64,000 nt of DNA from positions 4,917,801 through 4,981,800 of the forward strand of contig NZ_JQMQ01000005.1 in the NCBI RefSeq assembly GCF_000744815.1. Reading direction: 5' to 3'. A model generated the notes under the pieces. It saw nothing but the letters and a program-made list of their open reading frames with translations, was not told the DNA's origin and did no database searches. Both the position numbers and the translations under genes were made by a program. The DNA comes from Phaeacidiphilus oryzae TH49. Its GTDB lineage: Bacteria > Actinomycetota > Actinomycetes > Streptomycetales > Streptomycetaceae. This document shows, one piece after another, positions 19,263 to 30,965 of this stretch. Within the stretch, counting starts at the first letter, position 1. Each line of letters starts with the position of its first letter.

Positions 19263-21422
19263 GTGGCAGAACCCGACGTGGCGGAACCCGATCTCCGCCG
19301 GCTCGCCGCCGCCTACGGCATCGACACCGAGTACGACCCGGGCTCGGGTCCGGTACCCGTCTCCGCCGAGACCCTGGTCGACATCCTCGCGGCCTTCGGC
19401 GTCGACGCGAGCAGCGCCGCCGCCCGCGAGGCGGCCCTCGCCGCCCTCCGCGAACAGGCCGAGGGCCGCCTCCTCCCGCCCTGCCTGGTCGTCCGGAGCG
19501 GGCACAGCGTGCCGCTCGGGCTGCCGCTGGACACCGAGGCCTGGGTGGAGCTGGAGGACGGCCGCTCCCGGCCTGTCTCCTTCAACCGCCTGCCCACCGA
19601 TCTGCCGGTCGGCCGGCACACCCTCTGCGCCCGCGCCCGCACCCAGGCCGCCGCCGCGCCGCTGATCGTCGCCCCGGCCCGGCTCGACGTGCCGCGGGAG
19701 CGCGCCTGGGGCTTCCTGGTGCAGCTGTACTCGGTGCTCTCGCAGCGCTCCTGGGGCATCGGCGACCTGGTCGACCTCAACCAGCTGGCCTGGTGGTCCG
19801 GGCAGCTGCTGGGGGCCGGGTTCGTGCAGGTCAACCCCCTCCACAGCGCGCTGCCCGGGGAGCCCTCGCCGTACCGGCCGTCCTCCCGCCGCTACCCGGA
19901 CCCGATCCACCTCCGCCCGGAACTCCTGCCGGAGGCCGCCTATCTGACGCCGGATCAGCGCTCCCGGCTGACCGAGCTGGAGGGCCGGGCGGCCGGGCTG
20001 CGGGAGGCGGTGCTGAACCCCCCCGAGGGAGAGGAGGGGAAGCCGCCCGAGGCGGGGCTGATCGACCGGGACGCCGTCTCCGCGCTGAAGCACCAGGCGC
20101 TCGCCCTCGTCCACGCCGTCCCCAGGCAGCCCGGGCGGGAGGCCGCCTACCAGGCCTTCCTGGAACGGGAGGGCGAGGCCCTCACCGACCACGCCACCTG
20201 GTGCGCCCTCGCCGAGGTGCACGGCCCCGCCTGGCGCGGCTGGCCCGAGGAGCTGCGGGACCCGCGCAACCCGGCCGTGGAGCGCGCCAGGAGCGGCGAC
20301 TCCGGCGAGGTCGCCGCACGGGTCGAGTACCACCGCTGGCTGCAGTGGTGCCTGGACGAGCAGCTCGCCGAGGCCCAGCAGGCGGCCAGGGGCGCCGGGA
20401 TGCCGATCGGCATCGTCCACGACCTGGCCGTGGGCGCCCACCCCGAGGGGGCCGACGCCTGGGCGCTGCAGCGGGTGATCGCCCCCGGGATCTCGGTCGG
20501 CGCCCCGCCGGACGCCTTCAACCCGCACGGCCAGGACTGGGGCCTGCCGCCCTGGCGGCCCGACGCCCTCGCCGCCGCCGGCTACCGGCCGTGGTCCGAA
20601 CTGCTGCGCGGGGTGCTGCGGCGGGCCGGCGGGCTCCGGGTGGATCATGTGATGGGCCTCTTCCGGCTCTGGTGGATCCCCGAGGGCCGCCCGCCCACCG
20701 AGGGCGCGTACGTCCGCTACGACCCGGAGGCCATGCTCGGCGTCCTCGCGCTGGAGGCCGAGCGCGCCGGGTCCGTGGTGATCGGCGAGGACCTCGGCAC
20801 CGTCGAGCCCGGGGTGCGGGAGGCCCTCGCCGACCGCGGGGTGATCGGCACCTCCGTGCTGTGGTTCGAGCGGGACCACGGCACCGGCGAGCCGCTGCCC
20901 GCCGAACGCTGGCGGGACCTCTGCCTGGCCACCCTCACCACCCACGACCTGCCCAGCACCGCCGCCCGGCTCACCGGCTCGTACGTCGAACTCCGCGACC
21001 GGCTCGGCCTGCTGGCCCGCCCGCTGGAGGAGGAGCAGGCGGACGCCGACGAGGACCGCGAGGAGTGGCTCGGCGAACTCGCCCGCGAGGGCCTCCTCGC
21101 CGTCCCCCCGTACGGCGACGGACCGGCCGCCGACGACGGGGACTTCGCCGGCCCGGCGGCGGAGGGCCGGGACGAGGCGGTGCGGGCGCTGCACCGCTTC
21201 CTGCTGCGGACGCCGGCCCGGCTGCTCGGGGTCTGGCTGCCGGACGTGGTCGGCGACCCGCGCCCGCAGAACCTTCCCGGGACGTCGAACGAGTACCCCA
21301 ACTGGCGGCTGCCGGTCGCCGACCCGGACGGGCGGCCGGTGAGCCTGGAGGAGATCACCGCCGCGCCGGGGGCGGCGGCGCTGGGAGAGGTGATGCGGGG
21401 GGATTCGGAGGAGGAGGGCTGA
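19263..21422 (+). CDS. malQ: 4-alpha-glucanotransferase (amylomaltase)
   Basis: 719 aa glycoside hydrolase family 77 enzyme that transfers maltooligosaccharide units in glycogen/maltose metabolism. Landmarks: SQRSWGIGDLVDLNQLAWW, the nucleophile region GLRVDHVMGLFRLWW, the acid/base region VVIGEDLGTVEPGVREAL and TTHDLPSTAARLTGSY, ending in NLPGTSNEYPNWRLP. The first about 145 residues form the N-terminal extension seen in high-GC MalQ. The start is GTG with GGAG upstream. It is cytoplasmic. Confidence 0.95.
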   Translation: MAEPDVAEPDLRRLAAAYGIDTEYDPGSGPVPVSAETLVDILAAFGVDASSAAAREAALAALREQAEGRLLPPCLVVRSGHSVPLGLPLDTEAWVELEDGRSRPVSFNRLPTDLPVGRHTLCARARTQAAAAPLIVAPARLDVPRERAWGFLVQLYSVLSQRSWGIGDLVDLNQLAWWSGQLLGAGFVQVNPLHSALPGEPSPYRPSSRRYPDPIHLRPELLPEAAYLTPDQRSRLTELEGRAAGLREAVLNPPEGEEGKPPEAGLIDRDAVSALKHQALALVHAVPRQPGREAAYQAFLEREGEALTDHATWCALAEVHGPAWRGWPEELRDPRNPAVERARSGDSGEVAARVEYHRWLQWCLDEQLAEAQQAARGAGMPIGIVHDLAVGAHPEGADAWALQRVIAPGISVGAPPDAFNPHGQDWGLPPWRPDALAAAGYRPWSELLRGVLRRAGGLRVDHVMGLFRLWWIPEGRPPTEGAYVRYDPEAMLGVLALEAERAGSVVIGEDLGTVEPGVREALADRGVIGTSVLWFERDHGTGEPLPAERWRDLCLATLTTHDLPSTAARLTGSYVELRDRLGLLARPLEEEQADADEDREEWLGELAREGLLAVPPYGDGPAADDGDFAGPAAEGRDEAVRALHRFLLRTPARLLGVWLPDVVGDPRPQNLPGTSNEYPNWRLPVADPDGRPVSLEEITAAPGAAALGEVMRGDSEEEG

Positions 21423-21560
21423 GCCGCCGGGCCGGGCGCCCGGTCGGAGCCGCCGCCGGTCGCCCGGGCGGCGGCCAATCGGGTGCGCTGCGGGTAAAGC
21501 GCCGACCAAAGGGCGGACCCCGCCGCGCAGCAGGTCGGGCGGGTTGGCTAGCGTTGGCCC

Positions 21561-21803
21561 GTGCTCACTAGGAATGCCAAGCGTGCCGGGGCCACGTCGG
21601 CCGGTGCCGCTCTCATGCTGCTGCTGATGACCTCGAACGCGTTCGCGAACACCCGCGTCAGCGGGGACGACCCCGGCCAGGGGCTCTCCGCCGCACAGAC
21701 CCTCGGGCTGTACGTCGGGATCCCGCTGGTCGCCTTCATCGTGATCGCCGGTCTCGTCATGCTTCTCGACCGGTCCACGATCCGTAACCGGAAGAACGGC
21801 TGA
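21561..21803 (+). CDS. Small secreted/membrane protein of unknown function
   Basis: 80 aa starting at GTG. A hydrophobic signal-like segment ending at NAFANTR is followed by about 18 polar residues, a single transmembrane helix (TLGLYVGIPLVAFIVIAGLVMLL) and a short positive tail DRSTIRNRKNG. This layout suggests an extracellular loop and cytoplasmic C-terminus. Similar small proteins are common in Streptomyces, with no known role. Confidence 0.75.
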   Translation: MLTRNAKRAGATSAGAALMLLLMTSNAFANTRVSGDDPGQGLSAAQTLGLYVGIPLVAFIVIAGLVMLLDRSTIRNRKNG

Positions 21804-21876
21804 CGACCGGCTGACGAACGGCTGACGGGGACCTCGCAGGTCCCTCGGACGGCGCCGGGCGGGCCCGGGCCCGCGG

Positions 21877-24432
<2,556 letters not shown>

Positions 24433-24588
24433 CGCTTTCGCACCCCTTCAGATCCTCTGCTCGCCGGCCCCGCGCGTACCTTCGGCTCCGGCTCCGCTCC
24501 CCTCGGTCCGGCTGAGCTTACTTGCGCCGTGGAGCGGATGGAGCCGAGGATCCGGCGGAATGCCAGGTCGGCCGGGGAGGTCTTCGGG

Positions 24589-25224
24589 CTAGACGGTGGC
24601 GTCGGGGTGAACGTCCGCGCCTTCGCCGGAGAGCGCGAAGACGTCTCCGGTGGCCCTTTCGGCCTCGCACAGGTTGCCGTAGGTGTGGTGGTAGGCCACC
24701 GGGGCGCCGCGCCAGTCGCCGGTGGCGCTGACCGTCACCGGGGAGTAGAGCATCGGGCACATCTCGTGGGCGCCGGCGGCCGGGTGGAGCTGCTCGAACC
24801 GGCCGTCGGCGGCTTCGAGTTCGGCGCAGGCGGCGGCCGCGTGCGGATGGGTGCCGCCGGGCGGGAAGCAGTCCAGGACCGCGCTCTGGCGGTGGCCGCC
24901 GTCGAGCGGACCGGAGGCGGGCTCGGCGAGCGGGCCGCCGCTGGGGCGCATCGGCCCACCGGGGTTCGCGAGTCCGGGGCCGGGGACGGCCGGGCCGGCG
25001 TTCCCGTCCTGCTGAACGACCGTCAACTGGAGGCTGGCGCCCGGGGCCGCGGGGATCACGCCCGGGACCGCCGCGGAGGCCGTCCCGGCCGCGGCCACCA
25101 GCGCGGCGGCGGAGGCGGCCGCCGCCACGGCGGCGCCGAGACCGGCCCGGGCGGAGGATCCGGCCCGGGCGGCGCGGTGCCTGGGAGGTGTGGTGCTGTT
25201 GTTGCCCATGAACATGCCCAACAC
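24589..25224 (-). CDS. Streptomyces subtilisin inhibitor (SSI) family protein
   Basis: About 211 aa, a secreted protease inhibitor. A Sec-type signal peptide (arginine-rich N-region, AAVAAAASAAALVAAAGTASA) leads to a Pro/Gly-rich linker and then the SSI domain. The four cysteines of the family are present (LDCFPPGG, AAACAEL, MCPMLY, NLCEAE), enough for the two disulphides. The reactive-site loop reads CPM-LYSP, so P1 would be Met as in classical SSI, which inhibits subtilisins. The linker of about 55 residues before the domain is longer than in SSI. Starts at GTG 25224 or the ATGs just downstream are possible. Confidence 0.9.
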   Translation of the reverse strand: MLGMFMGNNSTTPPRHRAARAGSSARAGLGAAVAAAASAAALVAAAGTASAAVPGVIPAAPGASLQLTVVQQDGNAGPAVPGPGLANPGGPMRPSGGPLAEPASGPLDGGHRQSAVLDCFPPGGTHPHAAAACAELEAADGRFEQLHPAAGAHEMCPMLYSPVTVSATGDWRGAPVAYHHTYGNLCEAERATGDVFALSGEGADVHPDATV

Positions 25225-25374
25225 CTAACGCCCGGGCGGGCGCCGGCGCCGGGCCATCGGTCCAGGATCACCCGATGGAGTGGACCGGCCGAGCCGGTGG
25301 CGGCGGCCGTTCGGCCCAGTCCGCGGCGGCCGCCCGGCCGGAGCCGGCGGCCGCCGCTGCCGGTCCAGTCCCGC

Positions 25375-27975
25375 TCAGCCGGCCGTGGCCGCCGCCTTGT
25401 CGGCGGCCTGCGCCTTCAGCGCGCGCTCCACGCCCGCCCGGCACTCGACCACCATCCGCCGCAGCGCCGGCGCCGGCTGCTCGTCCCGCAGCCAGGAGTC
25501 CGTCGCCTCCAGCGTCGACCGCTCGACCTGGATCGTCGGGTACAGCCCGATGACCACCTGCATGGCCATCTCGTGGCTGCGCTCCTCCCAGACGCCCTTG
25601 ACCACGCCGAAGTACCGCTGCGCGTAAGGCTTCAGCAGCTCCTGCTGGTCGGTCTGGACGAAGCCGGCGATGACCGCCTCCTGGACGGTGTTGGAGAGCT
25701 GCCCCTCCACCACCACCAGCCGCCAGGCCTCCGCCTTGGCCTCCGCGGTCGGCCGGGCCGCGCGGCAGGTCGCCGCGTGCCGCTCGCCCGCGGCGGTCGG
25801 GTCGAGGGCCAGCTCGGCCTGGATCTCGTCGTCGCCGGCCGTGCCGGTGGCGCACAGCCGCTCCAGCAGCGCCCAGCGCAGCTCCGTGTCCACGACCAGG
25901 CCGGGCACCTCGACGCTGCCGTCCAGCAGCCCGGACAGCTCGGAGAGCTGGCCCTCGCCCCAGGCCGAGGCGGCGAACGCGCGGGCCCAGGCCAGCTGGT
26001 GGTCGCTGCCCGGTTCGGCGGAGCGCAGCCGCTCCAGCGCGGCCTCCGCCCAGCGGGCCTTGCCCTCCGGGCGCCAGGCCGGGTCGGCGTACAGGTCAAG
26101 GGCGAGCTTCAGCTGCCGGTGGAGGGACTGCACCACGCCGATGTCCGACTCCTTGTCGATGCCGGAGAGCACCAGCTCCAGGTAGTCGCGGGTGGCGAGC
26201 TCGCCGTCCCGGGTCATGTCCCAGGCGGCGGCCCAGCACAGGGCGCGCGGCAGCGAGTCGGCGAAGTCGCCGAGCCGCCCCCGGACCACCGCCAGCGAGT
26301 CGGCGTCCAGCCGGACCTTGGCGTACGACAGGTCGTCGTCGTTGAGGAGGATCACCGCCGGGCGCTTCCGGCCGACCAGCTGCGGCACGGGCGTGGCGGC
26401 CGCGGCGGCGACGTCCAGCTCGATCCGGTCGGTGCGGGTCAGGTAGCCGCTGCCGTCCGGGGCCGGGTCGTAGAGGCCGATCGCGATCCGGTGCGGCCGC
26501 AGCACCGGCTCGCCCTTGGCGCCCTGCGGCAGCGCCGGCGCCTCCTGGGCCACCGAGAAGGCGGTGATGGTGCCGTCCTGGCCGACCGTCAGCTCCGGGC
26601 GCAGGACGTTGATCCCCGCCGTCTCCAGCCAGGCCTTCGACCAGGCCTTGAGGTCGCGGCCGGAGGTCTCCTCCAGTGCGCCGAGGAGGTCGGACAGGCG
26701 GGTGTTCCCCCACGCGTGCCGCTTGAAGTAGGCCTGCACGCCGCGGAAGAACTCGTCCTTGCCGACGTACGCCACCAGCTGCTTGAGGACGGAGGCGCCC
26801 TTGGCGTAGGTGATGCCGTCGAAGTTGACCTGGACGTCCTCCAGGTCGTTGATCTCCGCCATGATCGGGTGGGTGGACGGCAGCTGGTCCTGCCGGTACG
26901 CCCAGGTCTTCATGGTGTTGGCGAAGCTCGTCCAGGCCTGCGGCCAGCGCGAGCCGGGGGCCTCGGCCTGGCAGATGATGGAGGTGAAGGTGGCGAACGA
27001 CTCGTTCAGCCACAGGTCGTTCCACCACTCCATGGTGACCAGGTCGCCGAACCACATGTGGGCCAGCTCGTGGAGGATGGTCTCGGCCCGGCCCTCGTAG
27101 GCCGCGTCCGTCACCTTGGAGCGGAAGACGTACTGGTCGCGGATGGTCACCGCGCCGGCGTTCTCCATCGCCCCGGCGTTGAACTCGGGGACGAACAGCT
27201 GGTCGTACTTGGCGAACGGGTACGGCAGGTCGAAGCGCTCCTGGAAGTACGCGAAGCCCTGCTTGGTCACCTCGAAGACGGCGTCCGCGTCCAGGTACTG
27301 CCGGAGGGAGGGGCGGCAGTAGACGCCGAGCGGGACCCGCTGGCCGGTCTCCTTGTTCTCGTAGACGTCCGTCACCGACTCGTAGGGACCGGCGATGATC
27401 GCGGTGATGTAGGTGGAGATCCGCGGGGTGCGCTCGAAGACGTGCCGGCCCGGGGCCTTCGCACTCGCCGTCTCCTCCGGGGAGTTGCTCACCACCTTCC
27501 AGCCCTCGGGCGCCGTGACGGCGAAGTCGAAGGTGGCCTTGAGGTCGGGCTGCTCGAAGCAGGCGAAGACCCGGCGGGCGTCCGGCACCTCGAACTGGGT
27601 GTAGAGGTAGGTCTGCCGGTCCACCGGGTCGACGAAGCGGTGGAGGCCCTCGCCGGTGCTGGAGTAGGCGCAGTCGGCGACCACCCGCAGCTCGTTCTGG
27701 GAGGCCAGGGCGGGCAGCTCGATCCTGCTGTCCGCGAAGGCCTGCGCCGGGTCGAGCGCGGTGCCGTTGAGGGTGATCTCGTGGACGGCGGGCGCGATCA
27801 GGTCGATGAAGGTCGACGCGCCGGGGGTGCGCGAGGCGAAGCGGACCACGGTGGTGGACCGGAAGGTTCCCCCGTCGGGGGCCGAGCTGAGGTCCAGCTC
27901 GATCTCGTACGCGTCCACATGCAGGAGCTCCGCTCGGGCGCGGGCCTCCTCGCGGGTCAGGTTGGTGCCGGGCAC
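25375..27975 (-). CDS. pepN: Aminopeptidase N (M1 family)
   Basis: 866 aa cytoplasmic zinc aminopeptidase that trims N-terminal residues from peptides. The exopeptidase motif GAMEN (about 268-272), zinc motif HELAH (about 302-306) and the third ligand Glu in LWLNESFA (about 325) are intact, followed by the ERAP1-like C-terminal domain. The GTG start (VPGTNLTREEAR) is chosen because GGAG lies about nine bases upstream and this matches Streptomyces PepN; the frame is open 50 codons further up. A paralogue lies at 49733-53377. Confidence 0.95.
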   Translation of the reverse strand: MPGTNLTREEARARAELLHVDAYEIELDLSSAPDGGTFRSTTVVRFASRTPGASTFIDLIAPAVHEITLNGTALDPAQAFADSRIELPALASQNELRVVADCAYSSTGEGLHRFVDPVDRQTYLYTQFEVPDARRVFACFEQPDLKATFDFAVTAPEGWKVVSNSPEETASAKAPGRHVFERTPRISTYITAIIAGPYESVTDVYENKETGQRVPLGVYCRPSLRQYLDADAVFEVTKQGFAYFQERFDLPYPFAKYDQLFVPEFNAGAMENAGAVTIRDQYVFRSKVTDAAYEGRAETILHELAHMWFGDLVTMEWWNDLWLNESFATFTSIICQAEAPGSRWPQAWTSFANTMKTWAYRQDQLPSTHPIMAEINDLEDVQVNFDGITYAKGASVLKQLVAYVGKDEFFRGVQAYFKRHAWGNTRLSDLLGALEETSGRDLKAWSKAWLETAGINVLRPELTVGQDGTITAFSVAQEAPALPQGAKGEPVLRPHRIAIGLYDPAPDGSGYLTRTDRIELDVAAAAATPVPQLVGRKRPAVILLNDDDLSYAKVRLDADSLAVVRGRLGDFADSLPRALCWAAAWDMTRDGELATRDYLELVLSGIDKESDIGVVQSLHRQLKLALDLYADPAWRPEGKARWAEAALERLRSAEPGSDHQLAWARAFAASAWGEGQLSELSGLLDGSVEVPGLVVDTELRWALLERLCATGTAGDDEIQAELALDPTAAGERHAATCRAARPTAEAKAEAWRLVVVEGQLSNTVQEAVIAGFVQTDQQELLKPYAQRYFGVVKGVWEERSHEMAMQVVIGLYPTIQVERSTLEATDSWLRDEQPAPALRRMVVECRAGVERALKAQAADKAAATAG

Positions 27976-28168
27976 GGGGCATGCTCCATTCATCGGCATC
28001 GTCGGCGCTACGTCTTGCCACGTCGGCCGCGAGGACTTCGTCGGCGGATGTGCCGCATCCTCCCATGCGGGACCGACAAGCGGAGGGAGCCGGGAGGGCG
28101 GCGGCCCGCCAGGGCGGAAGGCCACCGGGTGGCGGGGTAGGGGGGCGCGGCGGCGTGGTTAAGGAGGG

Positions 28169-28185
28169 CTTTGAGAATCTCAAAG
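28169..28185. promoter_or_regulatory. Perfect 17-bp palindrome, operator-like
   Basis: CTTTGAGA-A-TCTCAAAG is a perfect inverted repeat with one central base. It is AT-richer than its surroundings and lies in the region between pepN (minus) and the unknown gene at 28348 (plus). Its shape fits a dimeric MarR- or TetR-like regulator site. No such regulator gene is adjacent. Confidence 0.5.
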
Positions 28186-28347
28186 TAAGTTGTTTGCCCC
28201 TCCATCTGGGAGCGGGGCCCAACTCATGGGCTCGGCTGCCCCTGTGGTACGGCACACGGCCACAACTGGCGCGGTGCGAACGGGCTGGCAGGATAGGGCG
28301 GCGCCTGGCGCCGGCCGGCCCGGGTTCGTTGGATTCTGGAGGACGTG

Positions 28348-28908
28348 ATGGTCGATCCGTCTGCCGATGCTGCGGCCCCGGTGACGGTGGCGACGGATGC
28401 GGGCATGCTCGCGTTGTGGGACCCGCTCGCGTTCTCCGCAGTCGTCGACTACGACACCTGGGAGCGGGAACTGCTGGAGGACGACGATCAGTTGCGGAGT
28501 ATCCGCGCGGGGTCGCTCGTGCCCGTCAACATTCGCAGTGATGGAGCGTTCGGGGTGCTGGCTCGGGTGGGGCAGGCGCCGGGAGAGGCACGGCTGACGC
28601 AACGCGAGTCGGTCTGCGCCCTTGTGTCCTCGCAGCCGTACCGCTTCCTCTCACAGGGGACCGCGTGCATCAGCGGCATCGAAGAGGTTCGCGGGGAGCC
28701 GTGGCCCGGCACCCTCCAATTCGCTGTGCCCACGGGAGAGTATGCGGTCGTCGTCCACTTGATCGATTGGGCCGCGGAATCGGGCGGCACCCTGGACGGA
28801 AGGGCCCCCGTGAACGCACTTCCCGACTTCGTCGTGCTGCTCAACCCGGTTTCTGATTCAAGCGGGTTTTTCCGCGTAAAGATTGAGACCTTCGAACGCG
28901 GCGAGTGA
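28348..28908 (+). CDS. Uncharacterised protein (about 186 aa)
   Basis: 186 aa, no signal peptide or membrane segment. It begins MVDPSADAAAPVTVATDAGMLALWDP and includes the acidic stretch YDTWERELLEDDDQLRSI. I do not recognise the family. Predicted mixed alpha/beta with an even acidic character, like many small immunity-type or accessory proteins, but that is only a resemblance. The ATG follows GGAGG; a GTG one codon earlier is possible. GC at third positions falls slightly toward the 3' end, unlike the housekeeping genes nearby, hinting at accessory origin. Confidence 0.7.
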   Translation: MVDPSADAAAPVTVATDAGMLALWDPLAFSAVVDYDTWERELLEDDDQLRSIRAGSLVPVNIRSDGAFGVLARVGQAPGEARLTQRESVCALVSSQPYRFLSQGTACISGIEEVRGEPWPGTLQFAVPTGEYAVVVHLIDWAAESGGTLDGRAPVNALPDFVVLLNPVSDSSGFFRVKIETFERGE

Positions 28909-28958
28909 GGGGCAGGCGTCACGCTTCGGTCGGCCCGGGGCCCGGTGGTGTGCTGACG

Positions 28959-29063
28959 ATGGCCGGCACCGTGGTGGGGCACTGGTGGCAGGCGCGTATC
29001 GCACGTCGCGAGCGTCAGGACCGGCGGGAGCGTGAGGACCGGTGCCTCCGGACCCGGTCCGGC
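28959..29063 (+). pseudogene. Possible remnant of a small membrane-anchored coiled-coil protein
   Basis: MAGTVVGHWWQARIARRERQDRREREDRCL resembles the start of Streptomyces proteins in which a short hydrophobic segment is followed by a charged Arg/Glu helix. The similarity ends abruptly at about 29063, where the minus-strand GNAT gene ends. Weak evidence. Confidence 0.25.
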
Positions 29064-29064
29064 C

Positions 29065-29475
29065 TCAGCCCTCCGGGGCCAGTACCCGCCACCGCCGGAC
29101 GGCCATGCCCCTCAGCGGCAGCATCCCGAGCTTTTCGTAGTACGCGCGCAACGACTCGTCGCAGCTCAGATCCACGGAGTACAGATGCTCCGCCTCCGCG
29201 AGGACGCGCCGGACCAGTTCCCCGCCGATGCCCTGCCCTTGGTCCTCGGGCAGCACCTCCAGCCACGGAATGAAGCCGGTAAGCACCCCGTCGCTGATCA
29301 TGTTGACGAAGCCCACGACGCGGCCCGTCTCGGCGTCCCGGGCGATGACGGCCCGATAGCTGCCCTTCAGAACGGCAAGGTGTTGCGCGGCCGTCGGCGG
29401 TACAGGCCAGCCCACGAAGAAACCGGAGAGGTCCTGCTCTGCGAGATCCGAGAGATCGGTGCTGTATGTGATCAC
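29065..29475 (-). CDS. GNAT family N-acetyltransferase
   Basis: 136 aa, a compact GNAT domain. The acetyl-CoA binding motif A is LEVLPEDQGQGIGGELVRRVL, preceded by VGFVNMISDGVLTGFIPW and followed by LRAYYEKLGMLPLRGMAVRRW. Single-domain GNATs of this kind acetylate amines on small molecules or proteins; the substrate is unknown. It diverges from the oxidoreductase gene at 29643. Confidence 0.88.
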   Translation of the reverse strand: MITYSTDLSDLAEQDLSGFFVGWPVPPTAAQHLAVLKGSYRAVIARDAETGRVVGFVNMISDGVLTGFIPWLEVLPEDQGQGIGGELVRRVLAEAEHLYSVDLSCDESLRAYYEKLGMLPLRGMAVRRWRVLAPEG

Positions 29476-29642
29476 CGGCGCATCCTGCCAGAGCAGTCCG
29501 TACTGGCCGGACGGAAGTTGGTCAACCGCCTCTTGGCTGGACCCGCCGGCCCAATGAGACGGCTACTGCGAGTCGGTTCTCTGGGGCTGTGGTCGCCGGG
29601 GTGGGTGGAACAAGGGGTGTGTGGCGGCACGTTGAAGTCGCC

Positions 29643-30620
29643 ATGCAGACAGTCGAGTTCAGCGAGTACGGGCCCGCCTCGGTGCTGCGGGTGGTGGAGC
29701 GGGCGGAGCCGGCCGTCGGGCCGGGGCAGGTGGCCGTCGAGGTGGCCTATACGGGCGTCAACTTCGCCGATGTGAAGGCGCGCGGCAGCGGCTACCGGGT
29801 GGCGGCCCTGCCCTTTGTGCCGGGGCTGGAAGTGTCCGGGCGGGTGCGGGAGGTGGGCGAGGGGGTGGCGGGCCTCGCGGTCGGCGACGAGGTCGTCGCC
29901 TTCCTCGAAGGCGGAGGTTACGCGGAGGTCGCGGTGGCGGACGCGGCCCGTACCTTCCGGCTGCCGGACGGCCTGGACGCCCGCCAGGCGGCGGCGCTCT
30001 CCACGGTGCTGGTGACCGCCTACGGCCTGCTGTTCCACGCCGCCCGGATCGGCACCGGGGAGTCGGTGCTGGTCCAGGGCGCGGCCGGCGGAGTGGGCAC
30101 GGTCGCCGGCCAGCTGGCCGCGGCGGCGGGCGCGAGCGCGGTGTACGGGGTGGTGTCCACGTCGGAGAAGGCCGCGTACGCCCAGGAGTTCGGCTACACG
30201 GACGTGTTCCTGGCCGAGGACTTCGACGTGCGGGTCCGGGAGGCCACCGGCGGCCGCGGAGTGGACGTGCTCCTCGACCCGGTGGGCGGCGACACCTGGC
30301 GGCGCGGGCTGGGCGCGCTGGCCTGGTTCGGCCGGGCCGTCTCCTACGGCAACGCGAGCGGGGAACCGGCCTGGTCGGCGGGGTTCGAGGAGTTGTCGGG
30401 GCGGGCCCAGAGCGCGGGCGCGTTCAGCATTCTCACGATCGGGCAGACATCCCCGCCCCTGCTGCGGGAGCTGACGGAGAAGGCGTTCGCGTTCGCGGCG
30501 AAGAGCGGGGTGAGCGTCCCGGTCACCGCGGAGTTCGCGCTGCGCGACGCCCCCGCGGCCCACGAACTGATCGAGAGCCGGGCGAGCACGGGCAAGCTGC
30601 TCCTCCGGGTGGGCGGCTGA
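29643..30620 (+). CDS. Quinone oxidoreductase-like zinc-independent alcohol dehydrogenase (MDR family)
   Basis: 325 aa medium-chain dehydrogenase/reductase of the NADPH:quinone oxidoreductase group. GVNFADVKARGSGY, VPGLEVSGRVREVG and the nucleotide-binding loop VLVQGAAGGVGTVAGQLA are clear. The catalytic-zinc cysteine set of alcohol dehydrogenases is absent, as in this group. It probably reduces quinones or enones with NADPH in the cytoplasm. ATG 29643 starts the family homology; the frame is open 18 codons upstream. Confidence 0.9.
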   Translation: MQTVEFSEYGPASVLRVVERAEPAVGPGQVAVEVAYTGVNFADVKARGSGYRVAALPFVPGLEVSGRVREVGEGVAGLAVGDEVVAFLEGGGYAEVAVADAARTFRLPDGLDARQAAALSTVLVTAYGLLFHAARIGTGESVLVQGAAGGVGTVAGQLAAAAGASAVYGVVSTSEKAAYAQEFGYTDVFLAEDFDVRVREATGGRGVDVLLDPVGGDTWRRGLGALAWFGRAVSYGNASGEPAWSAGFEELSGRAQSAGAFSILTIGQTSPPLLRELTEKAFAFAAKSGVSVPVTAEFALRDAPAAHELIESRASTGKLLLRVGG

Positions 30621-30692
30621 CCGACCGACGCCGCCCCTGCCTCGGGAATTCGCTGGTCGGGCGCGCGGGCGGCGGCATAGCCTCCGAGCACC

Positions 30693-30965
30693 ATGAGGTA
30701 TCGGGTTGAGTACACCGAGCGGGCGGCGAGGCTTCGGGACTTCCTTCCGGCCGACGACCGGCGGCGGCTGCTGCGGCTCGTCAGGAAGGTCGCCGAGGAT
30801 CCCTACGGTCCCGGAACCGGTCTGCGGTACACGAATGACGAGCTCACGCGGGCGAGTCGGGAGGACTCCGCGATGGTGGAGTTCATCGTGATCCCGTCCC
30901 GGCGGGTCGTCTACGTCCTGGAGGCGGACATCTACGACGCGCCGAGGGGCTACAACGTCATCTGA
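30693..30965 (+). CDS. RelE/ParE-like small protein, unpaired
   Basis: 90 aa. MRYRVEYTERAARLRDFLPADDRRRLLRLVRKVAEDPYG followed by VIPSRRVVYVLEADIYD fits the RelE/ParE toxin-like fold: a first strand, two basic helices, then a sheet with Arg on a late strand. No antitoxin gene adjoins; the gene before is an oxidoreductase and the next is convergent, with stops overlapping by eight bases. It could be a stand-alone ribonuclease toxin homologue or a domesticated relic. Confidence 0.6.
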   Translation: MRYRVEYTERAARLRDFLPADDRRRLLRLVRKVAEDPYGPGTGLRYTNDELTRASREDSAMVEFIVIPSRRVVYVLEADIYDAPRGYNVI

